From Takifugu bimaculatus (taxonomy: Eukaryota > Chordata > Actinopteri > Tetraodontiformes > Tetraodontidae), in NCBI GenBank assembly GCA_004026145.2, contig CP034986.1, positions 9,275,197-9,339,196 of the forward strand: a stretch of DNA of 64,000 nucleotides. Direction: 5' to 3'. Each line of letters opens with the position of its first letter. Position 1 is the first letter of the stretch. Made by a program: the position numbers and the translations under genes. The notes under the pieces are model-generated. The model saw only the letters and a program-made list of their open reading frames with translations, was not told where the DNA came from and did not search any database. Of the stretch, positions 37,641 through 50,000 are shown one piece after another.

Positions 37641-40600
37641 CTGCAAAGTAGCACAAGACCTGAATCACAAAGCGACTTCGGATGCAGCCGCCGTTGCCGG
37701 CGCCCCGTAGATCAGCGAGGCTGAGGCTTTTGTTTGCTTGCGACCTCTTTAGATGAGGTGATTCCAGACTTGGGAGCAGTTTAATCCCAGTTATTTCTGC
37801 TTCTCAAGCTTTTATGTTTTAATATCTGCAGAGGAGATTATGCTATTTGGACCAAACCTCCAGTTTGGAGCCCGGCAGCCGCAGCAATAGCGGCGGCGGC
37901 GGCGGCAGGGTTCTTATTTAAACTGTCTCATGCTAGCTGGATCTAGCCCTCATAATGGCTCCATTCAAGCATTCTGGACAAGATGGCTCGGAAAGAAAGG
38001 AAAGCTCTCCGTCTATTCTCCCCCGCTCTCCCCTCTCCTCTCTTATCTGCTTGTATTCCTCACAGAGTGGTCCTGCCGGATCGCGGAGTTGTGTCTTAAT
38101 CCAGTTCCCAGCTACTTAGCCCCCGCCCAACCCGCCCGCTCGCGCCGACGTAAGGGCCGACGCAGCTCCTCTCCCTCTCCCAGACCCCAGCGTGAACTCC
38201 TGTATCGCAGAGGGAAGCGTCCCAGTACAGTAGAACGGGCTCGGCTACAGTTATTGTTTGTTTGCACTATTTATGTCAGTATACGTCTGCAGCAAATGGC
38301 TCCGTAATGCAATCACTCATTCCTGCCATCCGGCGCTCCCGTCCATTAGGCTAATGACATTCTGCGACCGTCCCGCTTCCTCCGCTGGCTGCTGAAATCA
38401 CAAATGTGAGAAGTAGGAAGTGCGCTGCTTAATTGGAGGGCCGTGATCAAATTGTGGTGTCTGGGAACATCTGCCCCGCAGTGCCCTTGAGCAACCGACC
38501 AAAACTCCCAGCAGCCCCAAACGAGCTTGATGCATGCTCGGGCTCGTGTTCTGGAGCGCCGCGACAATCAACTGTGCTCCATTTAAAGGGTTCCGTTTAA
38601 TAATCGACTGACAGAAATGTGATAAACACAAACAGGCTCCTGTACGTTAGCATCACGACGAGCGCCTAGCATCGCAGCGGCCACGTGTTTATATCCACAG
38701 TCGTGCGGGTCCCCCTCCATGGGTGCCAAAACATTGTTTACTTGCATCTTGTCTGACTTCGACAAAAGTGAGCTAGCATCTTTTAGAAGCTATCCCTTCA
38801 GCGTGTCGCTAACAATTATCATCTGAGATTATTCAACACGATGAATCAAAACTGTCTGATTATTAAACTGTGAAAGCTATAATTACCGGACAAAACTATC
38901 CCCACGCCTTAATCCACGTGGTAATAACACAATTAAAGTGGTGTTTCTCGGACTCTGTAATCTTCGCGACAAGGCTTACGATTCAATTAACCTCGTTTTA
39001 ACACTTTGTTTCAACTTCCTGTGAGGCTAATTTGCTCTAAACTTACTTCAGTTGTTGTAATTATGGCTTTAAGGAATCTGCCGTTGCTGATTTAGCTGTT
39101 ATTGGTGTCAGCGAAGCCGCGGCTCCTCACAGGATGATACCGATGTTTTACTGGCGCTACGCTAGCCTGTCACGTGATCCATTTCCTTCAGCTGCTTAGC
39201 GGTTCCACAGAACCATTCTGTCCATTCCTAAAACACTGGATGCATCCGGGATGAGAGCGATTTATCCTGAAACATCGCTCGTCCGACCGGGGTCGCGCTC
39301 CTGACACCGGCAGCCTCGCATCCGGCCCGTTTAATCACGCCGTTCTTGTTCTCTTTCTAAGCCGGCGCCGCCTGTGACATATCGAGCTGGCAAACTTTCC
39401 GCCTTCTCCCAGGGAAGGTCATCGGGGCAGGACCAATCTAGCCTCTGAAAGTGAGCCAAGATTTCCAGCGCTGTCGTTCAGATTAGACGTGAGCGCCCTT
39501 CCTAAGCAAATCAGCCGGTGTGAAGGACAGAACCATTCTTCCATTCCGTGCACGCCTGGTCCTTGTTAAAGAGCGACGGGGTAATAAGTTGTAGGACAAA
39601 GGAAGTTGGTGGCAAGTCCTCCCATTTCTGAACGCTCATCTGGAAACGTGCCGGGCTGGTCCGGCCTGGTTGGAGAGGATAAAACCTCCCCTCCCAACAA
39701 CGCTGCTGGGCTAATTACACACTGGGGACTGTAGGGGGCGCTGTCGGGGGCATTAGGACTGGATTTGTGGCAACATGATCATTTCCCAGTTGTGAACGTG
39801 ACCTGCTACCACTCCAGCCATCGTTAGTAACTAGCGTGCCGTTCATTCACTCTTCCAGGATGCGGATTCATCCAGATTTTAAGGTCCAGGGCTGGTTTTG
39901 TGTGTCCGGACTTGTGAGTGACTCGGCTCTGTTTGAGCACCTGGACTCAATCGGGCCTGATTGGGGGGTGGCAGCCTGCCCACAGTCGCCCAGCACAGCT
40001 GACTGGTGACAACCTCTTCTTCTGCTGCTGTGATTTTAACCTTGCGGCTTCTCAGGAGTGCGGTATTCCCCCCCTCCCCGCGTCCCACCTGAGGCCTGGA
40101 AGCATCAGGACCTTTAAGGTGGGTCCAGTTTGTCTCTTCCAGCCTTATTTAGTGGCGACGTTGCTGTCGTGTTCCTGTTTGAGTTTCCTGCTTTAACGGA
40201 CGTCTCCATACGAACTGAGATCAATGAGTTTGGAATATTCAAGCAGGTGCCGCAGCTCCAATCTGCCCCTCTTTTCATTAACTTCCCGTTAAACTCTTCC
40301 TTTGAAAGCTAACGAGCTGTTTCTCCTCCATCACCTGTCTGCAGACTTGTCGGCGTGCCCGCCGGCCGCCTCGGTCCCGGAGTCTGTCGACGCCTTCAGC
40401 AGCTGCTATTTCATTACACAAAGAGATAAGCCACAGTTGGAGAGCTTCCACTCGCTGCTCACGTGCACGTTCTGGCCACCGGCGGCTGCTTCACGTCCGA
40501 GGATTCTGGGAGAGTTCCCAAAACTGTCAAAGGTAAGTTCTGACTTGAAGTATTATTAGCGGATTTGTGCCGACGCTTCGAGACGCATCGCCGCCCCGCC

Positions 40601-40860
40601 AGCTGACGCTTCCACAAAACGCCCTCGTCTTTTCTTTACGCGTCACATTTTGAACGCTCTTTTCTGACTGTGGAGTCGGCCCACTCGTCTGCAGCGCAAC
40701 TTTCGGCTAATTATTCCGACTTTATTCTCCACCGACGCGTCCAAATGTTGAACATTTGTCTTAAAATGCCAAAGTTTTTCGAGCAAACGGGCCCTTTCAC
40801 GCCTCCTCAGCCTGTGTTCTTACTGCCTGAGGAGCACAGAGGTAGACGTGGGTAGCAGCC
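37641..40860. other. Intergenic, no gene recognised
   Basis: A CGG/GGC run lies near 37888-37908. AT-rich blocks near 38780-38960 could be regulatory. Small frames lack family similarity. Confidence 0.7.
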
Positions 40861-40863
40861 ACC

Positions 40864-40948
40864 GGTTAGCTTCTGCTACTGGTTAGCTATTGCTACTGGT
40901 TAGCTTCTGCTACTGGTTAGCTTCTGCTACTGGTTAGCTTCTGCTACT
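40864..40948. repeat. 17-bp tandem repeat GGTTAGCTTCTGCTACT, 5 units
   Basis: Units start at 40864, 40881 (variant with AT for TC), 40898, 40915 and 40932. The repeat is built on the GTTAGC word common in the window. Confidence 0.95.
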
Positions 40949-43900
40949 GGTAGAACCCACCCTCGCTCTGGGACCTGCTGCTGCTGCGTATTATTAGAGG
41001 TAAATTGTTCAGTTTGCACCACGTCAACGAGTCATTTTCAGCAAACTGAGCCGTCACTTTGAAATGACGGCGATTAAATCCGCGTGGCTCATCGGCAGCA
41101 TCCGTCCGTTAGCATCTGTCCGTTAGCGTCTCACAGGAGGCTGCTGTGTTTTATGGTCTGTCAGGTGAGACGACTGTATTTGCTTTTAATCTGCATGGTG
41201 TCAGAAACAAAGAAAGAGGCTGAAACTTTGACTGTAATGATCCAGTTTATCGAAACAGTCCTCGTTTGAACTCTTCTGGCGTCCTAGCTAGCACGCTAAC
41301 GAGACTTCTTGGGTAGCGGCCTGAGGACGGAGCGCAAAACCTCATCCTGAAGTTCACGAGAGGTCCGAGTAGAAGGAAATTAAGTTGAAGTGTTTTTTAG
41401 CACCTCTTGTTCCCCCTGACAGCACAGTCCGGAGATTCAGGGAAGGAATAAAGGGACCAGGAGGGAATTTCACTCCACAAAGAGCGCAACTTTGAAACAA
41501 GATCCCACTTAATTCGTCTCGCTCGGCATGACGGACTCACATTAGCTGTGGATCAACTTTGGCTGAAAAGCACTTTTGCACGGTTCCGTCCTCCATCCCA
41601 TCCTGTACAGTAGAGCTGGGGTTCATCCCGGAACGCCGGAACGGACGCCACGTGTCCGGGAAGCAGCACAACCGTCACACGTGTCGGCAGGAAAGGGGAA
41701 GCAAACTCGCCATCAAAGGTGGGGATGAGAAGTGGGACATCTGGGAATGGGCTCCCAGCAGGAATTCCATGTTTTCCCATCTTAAAGAGTGATGATGTTT
41801 CAGCCCCAGCTTGAGCTGCTTCCCTTCAAACTCTTTTTAGCATCTTATTCTGGTTTTAGCTGGAACTCCGAGGGCGGCTGTTCTTGTTTACCCGCTGCCG
41901 CCTCGGAGGAACTGCCGATGTCGGCACATTTCCTGGCGGGAGCGCGTGGAGTCACAAAGCGGAGCCTTCACCCCTGAGACGGTGGAGGGCCTCACCTTCG
42001 GTTATTGTGTTGGAAGGCGCTGATTTGTGTCGACCTACTTCAGGGAGCAGGGATGCAAATGAAAGCTGTTGCTTCCTGCTGCCGGAGTTCAAGGATTCAC
42101 AGGAATATGCAAACTCCTCCACCCTTAAAAATCCGGATCTCTGCTCTTCCTGTTCAGGTTCTCGTGCTGATCTTTAGCCTGATATTCATCTTATAGCTTA
42201 TTCTAAGAACCCTCTTTCACCAGTTTTCTTCTTCCAAGGATGGCGAGGGTGCAGGTGCAGTCTCCGCCCACTCAGCGGCTACGCTAGTTAGCGACAGCAT
42301 GAAGGAATGATCGCCCGGTACGCTTGTTTTTCTGCTGAACAAGAATCGGGTGTCATCAGCGTAACAAGAGACGTGTGATGGATCCTGAAGGTTCGCTGGA
42401 ACTCTGGAACGGATCTGCCGGGGTGGATCCACACTTCCTGTTTTTCCTGATCCACGTGGTGACAGCGGCGTGCTTGCGTGACCCTCAGAGTTACGTGAAG
42501 CCGCTCAGCATTGCAAATGAGGCCGATCGCACCGTGAGTGGAGCGCGACACCCCCGCCAGCCCTGACGGCGAGCTGTCGGCGTTCCTCGTTCCACGCCAT
42601 CCACACCTCCGTCTGTGTCTTTGATCCCCTCAAATGACGGCGTTGGTGCCGGAGCAGAGGGAACAGGAAGTCCACACACACTCGAACCGTTGCGATTGTG
42701 ATTTTTGGGTTTTAAAGCAGAAAAGAAAATCGGAGTTTTTTTGATTCCAGACACGTGGACGTTTCTGTGGGTGAGGAGTGGAATCGGAACCGGGAGTGTT
42801 TCCATCTTCCCGCCAGCGGCCGAGAGCTCTAAATGCTGTTTGGCCTCTGAAGCCGCGTGTGAAGCACAATTTGGTGAAGGGTGTCATCTGAAGGGGGATG
42901 GCTCCGCCGCTCCGCCGGCCCCCCCGAGCACTCTCCAACACGCCGGCGCTGTCTCTTCCTCCGCCGCCGCCTCGCTATCGCTCCATCGCTGCGCTACCCT
43001 TCACACCTCCTCCCACACCTCCTCCCACACCTCCTCCTCTCACCTCCCAGCGGCTTTTATATTGGCCGCCTCAAAGCCAGATGCTCCCGCGCTGGAGGGA
43101 CGAGGACGGGTGTCGACAATCGTCATTAACGCTTCCCGATGGTGGGTCCTGCCGCACTCGTGCTCCTTGGACTTTATTTCTTCCCGTTTCCTGTGAGTGA
43201 CCCAGTTCTGATCTGAAGCGACCAGCGCGGTTGAATTTCAGGGGAATTGCTGCGATGTGAGATCAGCGGGCGACCGAGGTGTGATCCGGCGGCCCCGTGC
43301 TCGGACTGGGAATAAAGCCCGGAAGGTCCTCGGCAGCAGGTCCACCTCGGGGATTCTCTGGGCCTCGGCTGCACTTCCTCATCTCACAACTTTTACAGAC
43401 TCTGGAAAAGAATCACTCTGGTTTTTTTTATCCCCGAACCAACTCAGGACCTTTGTCCCCCCCCCCCCGATCAACAGCTCCTACTTTTGCAGATTCCGGA
43501 GACGTCGTCTGAAGGAGACAAAAAGTTTCTGCCTGACAAACAGCGTCCAGATCCGGCATCATCAGGCAGAACTCGGGCTGTTTGTCCAGCCGGTCAGAAA
43601 GAGGGCGTTGCCACGGAGACGCGGCGGCGCTGACTGAATTTTGTTTTTCCATCATAAGGACCTTTCACGACCTTTGACCTTGTTTTTTTTGTGACAAACG
43701 ACCGCATAACGCCACCGGTCGCCTCGTAGGTGTGAGCAGATTCGATGAGGACGGCGGGCGGATCGATACGCTTTATATTTAGCTTAGCTCGGAGCTTCGG
43801 ACGCGGCTCAACAGTTGCTGCGCGTATTCGCTGCGTATTCACGCTAATGTGGAAACACTCAGCCGCATTTCCCCGTTAGTGCTTCCCAGAAGGTAACGGC

Positions 43901-46900
43901 CGACGTAATCGATGGCGTTCTAAAAATATTTGGACTGGAGTGAATCGATGGGAGGGATCATTCCCATGCCGCTCGGTTACGTCCACACAAATAGACCATT
44001 GATGCTATCGAGTGGCCTCAGGGCTCCGTCGTTCCGCCCCTGCTGCTATATCTGTCTGCTGACGTGAACCTGAGCTCATCCTGCACAACATCACCCCCCC
44101 ACACTTTCAATAATGCCCTAAACGCCCTGTCACACGCTCTTTACGGCCCCGGGAAGTGCGCCGCGGTCCTGCGCCTTGGCCCCGCCCACCCAACATGGCC
44201 CCCAGCATCGTGGTGGGGTGGGGGGGGGCCACGGAGGAGCGAGTGGTGTGTTTTGTCTGTGATTTCCCGGTAGATCAGCTGCTCCGTCAGGGATGGCGAA
44301 CGCCTGCACGCATCATTACGCTTGTTTACACCGAGATGAAGACGCAGAAGGACGCCGCGTTAGCGTATTGTCAAAATAACGGCAAAACCCCGACCTTCGT
44401 GTGGAGAGGATCAACAGGACAAAACTGCTCACAAATCAGATTATTACACTCGTATTTAAATGTTCTGGCAGCGGACGCTTCCACCCTCGGTGCTGTATTA
44501 GCTATATTAGCATTAGCTCCAAAAAATGCACATGATCATTATTACTTGGACACTAAACCTGAACTTGGAACTTAGTCAAGTCAGTCTTTTGTCAGCGAAA
44601 GTTGTAGCCAGCGGATATCAAGTGTTGTTCAGCTGAAGTAGCAACCGTGCTAACGAGATATTTAAATTAACCTTTACTCCCGACAAAGGCGCCTACATTT
44701 ATTCCAACTCAGTGTTGACGTTCTCAGTAAACTGTCAGTAATTGTGGACTCGACCTGTGGCTACTGTTAGCAGCGTTAGCATCTGCGAGGATGAATTTCT
44801 GGCGTTTTTACGTAACGCTGCAATTTCCTTTTTCTTTCTGCTTTGATCTCTTAATGGCTTCGTTATCCCCGCTGTGTTGAAACTTCTCAAATCTTGGCGA
44901 AAAGTAAACGTACAAACTGCACAATTAGACGCGTCATACCTGTGCAGCCCCCCCTCATTATTCCGTCGGCCGTGCATTAAACAAGCGTGAAAAGATCAGC
45001 CTGTCTTTGTGGACGTGCTGGAGCGAGCCCAGACAGACAGGCAAATATAATTGTAAATTATGAGTTCTGCTGCCTCCAGCTCCAGCAGCTGCGGGCCGAC
45101 CCGCAACCCTGACAGAAATGAAGAAACGGCAAATCCCCAGCTTTACATCACCCCGGCGCTCCGTGATGAAGCTCTCAGTGGCAGCTTATCGCAGCGGCGG
45201 CTAAAGAAATGATGTTGTCACTAAAAGAAAGTGTAGACTTTGGGACGGTGTTTTATAGCCGCGGTTCTACTGGAGGATTGTCTGACCCGAGCCGCGGCGG
45301 CGAGAGGCTGCCGAAGCAATCGGGACACCATGTTCCGGTCCGGGACGACGTCCGCGCGGTTCTGACGAATGGAAACGCGGGAACTGCTGTTGCTAATGCA
45401 CAGCTGCAGAGCCGCCGGCGCTGCTGCCGGAGCGCGATGGAAGCTGTTCCTAGAGACGCCCCCCCCCCCGCGGGCGGAACATTAGCACGAGCGCGGAGAG
45501 AAGCTCCGAACTCTTGCGAGACGCAGCGGTAGCACGGAGGAGGACACGGGGACGAGGACGTCCTCCGTGGAGACGGTGTCCACGATTAGAAGTGGACGAT
45601 GCGTTTGATCGTTTCGAGCGTGTTGGTCGAGGAAGGAAGCTGGAGAACGTCTGTAGCCGTTAGCATGTCAGCTAATGCGTCCCGATACCACAAACCCTTG
45701 AGCACGCCCGCCCGGACACGGACCTCCACCTTCATCTTCCTGCCTTCATCCCAGTACGTGGATCCGTCCTCCGGGATGGAGGCTGAACGTGGTCGCCAAC
45801 GTGGTCGCTGACGTGTGATGGGTGGCGAACATGTGGAGCCCCGCCCACCGCCATCCTTCCCCTGGCGCCCCGGTTTGTGCGCAGAAGCTGTATTTTCCTT
45901 CCATTTTCCTCGATGTCCCCCTGACCCCCCCACCGCTCCTCCTCCTCCTCCAAAAGGGAAGGATGCAGTTGCTAGGCAACCTGCCAGGGAGTGGCTGGAG
46001 CCGTCACGGAGGCCCATCCCGCTCTGGACATCTGGAATAAACTATGTCTAAAGTTGGCCGCGGCGCTCCGAGGACGCGTTTCCGTCCACGTGGGTTTATT
46101 CTTAAATCTCGGCGTTAAATAACGATGTTTTGACACAGACCGCTGCTCCGTTTGCTTCCCCCATTAAATTCCCTCGGATTCATTCATGTAGGACAGGATT
46201 TCTAATTGCTGTATTTAATGTGTTAATGATTTAATTATTCTTTTAATTAATTAGTTACGACCAAATGACTGACTTAATTCAAGGACTCTTGGCTTGTCTT
46301 TGGTGGGGGGGCGGGGGTTGGTCGGGCTTGTTCCCCGACACGCAGGAAGCAGCGATGCCACGTTCCCGCAACACGTTCCTGGTTGGGAGTTCTGTTTTCC
46401 CAGGTTGACGGGGGATGCTTCTTTCTTCTTTCCCTCCCCAGTGAGGAATGACTGCGGGGCTAATCTGAAATAAACAGGCTCGCAGGGCCTCGGGGGGGGC
46501 GGGGCGAAGCGCGGCGGCGTCTCCACAACACCAGCCCCGCCATCAAAGGCATCGCCGCTTTTGTTGTTGTTGTTGTTTTAATTGAAACGTCTTTTAGCGC
46601 GTAAACGTCGCTCGTTTATCGGATTCACATTCGATCGCTGCGGGAAAAAAACCCCAGCCGAGGCGGAAAGGTCAACCAAAATATCCCAGCGTCCCGTAAA
46701 CGCCACCAGCGATTCGAACAAATCTACCTTGGAAACGCGGCGTGAACTTCAGGGTTTTTTTTGTTTTTTTCCCTGCAAATTGCCTCAAAGTTTTATTGAT
46801 GATGGAGTGGAAAAAGGCGCGTTGATGGATAAAGCTGCTGCTCAGTATGCAGCGGACACGCCGGACCGTTAAAGCGCCGCTTTTATCTCCCTCCCTGCAG

Positions 46901-46979
46901 CTCAGATTCCACATTTTCTTTGGTGGTGCCGTTTGCAGCTCGTCAGCAGATGGAAATCATTGTTTTACTGTCAATACAG
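40949..46979. other. Intergenic, no gene recognised
   Basis: Holds a 12-bp CACACCTCCTCC repeat (three units, 43002-43037), a DR1-type site on the minus strand (43668-43680) and a (TTG)n run near 46561-46576. A 143-codon minus-strand frame at 45586-46017 has no recognised homologue and starts in Gly-rich low complexity. Confidence 0.7.
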
Positions 46980-47012
46980 ACGGCGTTCCAACGGCGTTCC
47001 GACGGCGTTCCG
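46980..47012. repeat. 11-bp tandem repeat ACGGCGTTCCG, 3 units
   Basis: Three successive copies, the first ending in A instead of G. Confidence 0.9.
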
Positions 47013-50000
47013 ACCGCTCCCACAGGGCCGCGCATTTGCATAATCTTTTGATTCCGGTTTCCATCTCCGATTCTCAACGATCAGCCGTGTCGCACCTTTT
47101 GACGTGATCCGACTGAGTGGACCAGACGCCGCCGCCGCGCTCCGGGTCGATGTCGCCAAGACCTTTAGCCTAGCGTCATGCTAAGACTCAGGGATGTGGT
47201 CGTCTGCGTCATTTCTGCAGCAGAACCGTCCAGATGGGACGATGTTAGCGTAGCATCTGGGGCTCCGGAGGTGTGTTCCAGGTGAATAGACCGGGTTACG
47301 TCGGTAGCATCAGCTAGCTTCGGCTAGCGTTGAGCAGTCGTCTCGATAATCTGCGGCGCTTCATTCCAGCTTCTTCCACAATTTGGGTGGAAATCGTCGT
47401 AATTGTCTGATCTGAAACTCATCAGTTCACTTGAAACATCAGCCTTGTGTTTGAGTTCCCGGAGCCGTTTCCGCTCCCTGTTGCTAACTCGGCTGATGGA
47501 GAGGAACAGGATGTAATCTGGGATTAATTATGGGAATTCAGCGTGCGACTCGCAGGCGTCTGGCGGCGCTCCGGCTAATCTGTATGACGGTGGATTTGGA
47601 CAGCAGCTGGCGGAGGCAGGTAGCGGCGACACGTTTTCGGGTAATCGCGGCGGTCACGTGGGCGCGGGAGGCGCCGCGGGCCCCCGCTGGCTGTCGAGCG
47701 GCGAGTGTTTACATTCAAATATTTGCCCGTCTCGCAGATCTGAGAGGCGCCAGATAAGGCGGTGACGTCTGTCAGGGACGGAACTGTCGCCTCCCACCCG
47801 AGTGCTCTTTATTAAAGACACATTGATTTCTCTTATCCTTTGATAATCCCCCCCCCCCCCACCAGAGCCTAATCAAAACACATCGGATGTTGCCGCCAAG
47901 GACGGCGCTGTCAGAGCTGTCGTGTTTTTCGTGGAATTGCGACGCGGCAGAAAACGTCGCAACAGTTTTTGTCTCTCAAACAGCCTAAAGTGACAAATCG
48001 GCCATTTTGTCAAACCTGTTTTTTTTTTCATGTAATTTCCTCTTTATTAAAACTTTCCCGCTGCTGTCGCCCTGACGTCCCCCCCCCCCCCCCCCCCTCC
48101 CATGACGGTGGGGGGGTTGGAGGGGGTTCAGAGAGGCGCGTAGCCTAAGCAGACATCTGGGCCTGTCTCACACTTGCCGGGCCGGGCCCCTCCTGGGCCT
48201 GGTGATGAGTGAAATTATTTTTAATGGATCTTCATAGAACCATCTGTAGGAGCGCACCTGCACGCTGGAAGGCCATCCACGGAATGATTATGACTGCAGG
48301 AGCCAGAAACGGCTCTAAAATGTGTAATCACTCTGTTTGCTCTGTCCACAGCCCGCGCCCGCTTTCATGTCCGCGTTCTTTAAAGCCCGCTTCCACAAAG
48401 CGGGCCTATTTCCCGTCTGTTGGCTCCGCGGCCGCTACGATTTCCATTTAGATTTGGCTGTTTTTTGGCGCCGCCGCGTCGTTGTAAATGTCGCGTGCGC
48501 AGGCCGCCCCCCCCCCTCCAGGGGGGCGCCGCCTGATTGTCGTCCGAGCTGAAGCCGATTTCTGTCCCGTTATCGGTGTCGGGAACCTGCGAAAAGCTAC
48601 AGGGAAAACCTCAAAAACTAGCGGTTTTGGCCGGCCCGGTCCAAAAATCGCCAGTGGACGCCTGTCGCCGCTTTGATGACGTGATTTAAAGTGCTGAAGG
48701 GTTCCGGGCCGATCTCTGCTGACAGGTTCATCCGTGTCCACGGCACATTCCCCCGGTACTTCTCATCAAATTTGATTTGTATGAAGATACAGCTGATGTT
48801 TTATTTATTCCCGCCCTCTGGAACCTGCAGGGACCCTCTGGGCTTCCTGATTTTATATGGAGAGAACAAATCGGGAGAAAAAGAGTGTTGGGGGGGGGGG
48901 CGGCGGCTGTCCTCTGCCCCCGTGGTCGACGCTTTAATAAATTCAGCGAGATGGAATTTTGCACGGCCTCTGTTGGGGTTTGTCACTCCTGAAGCGCCCT
49001 GCGGGACGCCTCATTCATCACCGTGCACGGACAGGTTTGAACCCACAACCCTCGCAGATGTTTAAAAGCACGACCCCGCACCAGCTGATTGGGTTTCGGC
49101 GTTAGCTCGGCAGCCGCCGCCGCAGCTAGCGCGGCCCAGGAAGCTTCGGCCAAACTTCGGAGGCTGCGGTTTCCGCGCGGTCAGATAGCGAAACGCTAAC
49201 GTTCCGCAATGGCGGCCGCATTTAATCGGACTTTTCGCTAAAAAAATGTGACCCTGGAAACTCGGCAGTAACTGAGTGTTTTTAAGAGCCGAGCTGAAGC
49301 GAAGCTGGCGAGCGCCGGCGCCGGCGTGCTATCACCGCAGCTGTGCACAGCTGTGCGCGCTCGCTCCCGTGGGTTCCTCCGTGTGGAGGTGTGTTGATCT
49401 ATAAACGCCGCAGCACATTATTATCCTTTCGGGCCAGATGTTCCTGGGATAGGAGGAGAGGCGAGATGCGACCAAATAGTAATGAGTCTGGACGTCGCCC
49501 CCCCCCCCCATCCCGCTGCTGCAGCCGCATCACCTCCACCCCCCCCCACCCCCCACCGGGCTGACGTGCAGGCAGATGCTGCAGAAGAAGAGCGTCTGGT
49601 TTTAAAAAGGCCTAATGAACAGGAGCCGCCGCCAAGAGCGCAGCTGCAAGTTGGGGGGGGGGTAAAAGCCTAAAGCCGTTGCAGCAGGCACGACGGGAGG
49701 GGCCCGGGTCAACCGCGACAGGACCCGGACGGGCCGCAGGTCCTCCCGGCGTCAGGGGAACGAATCGAATCCAGCCGATCCGCCACTTCTCCTCCTGCGT
49801 CGTTGCTGTTTTCCATTAATTCCAACGAATGAATTGTGTATCCTGATCGTCCTCCGGAGCTGAAGAGCAGCTTCCTGTCAGGAGGAGAAGAACCAACACC
49901 CTTCTGTCAGGATTTCACCAGTCTGGCAGCTTTTGATGGATCCCCCCCACCTCCTTTTGTTTATTCCATGGCCTTAAAGCATCATTGGGGGTGTAATGGA

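Noticed and set aside
45586..46017. 143-codon minus-strand frame with a coding-like second half
   Set aside because: No recognised homologue, no plausible splice sites found around it, and a Gly-rich first half. It is not strong enough to list as a gene.
49020..49110. tRNA-like text on the minus strand (GGGTTCAAACC T-loop, CTTTTAA loop)
   Set aside because: The T and anticodon stems do not pair properly, and no A-box is found. At most it is a degenerate tRNA-derived repeat.
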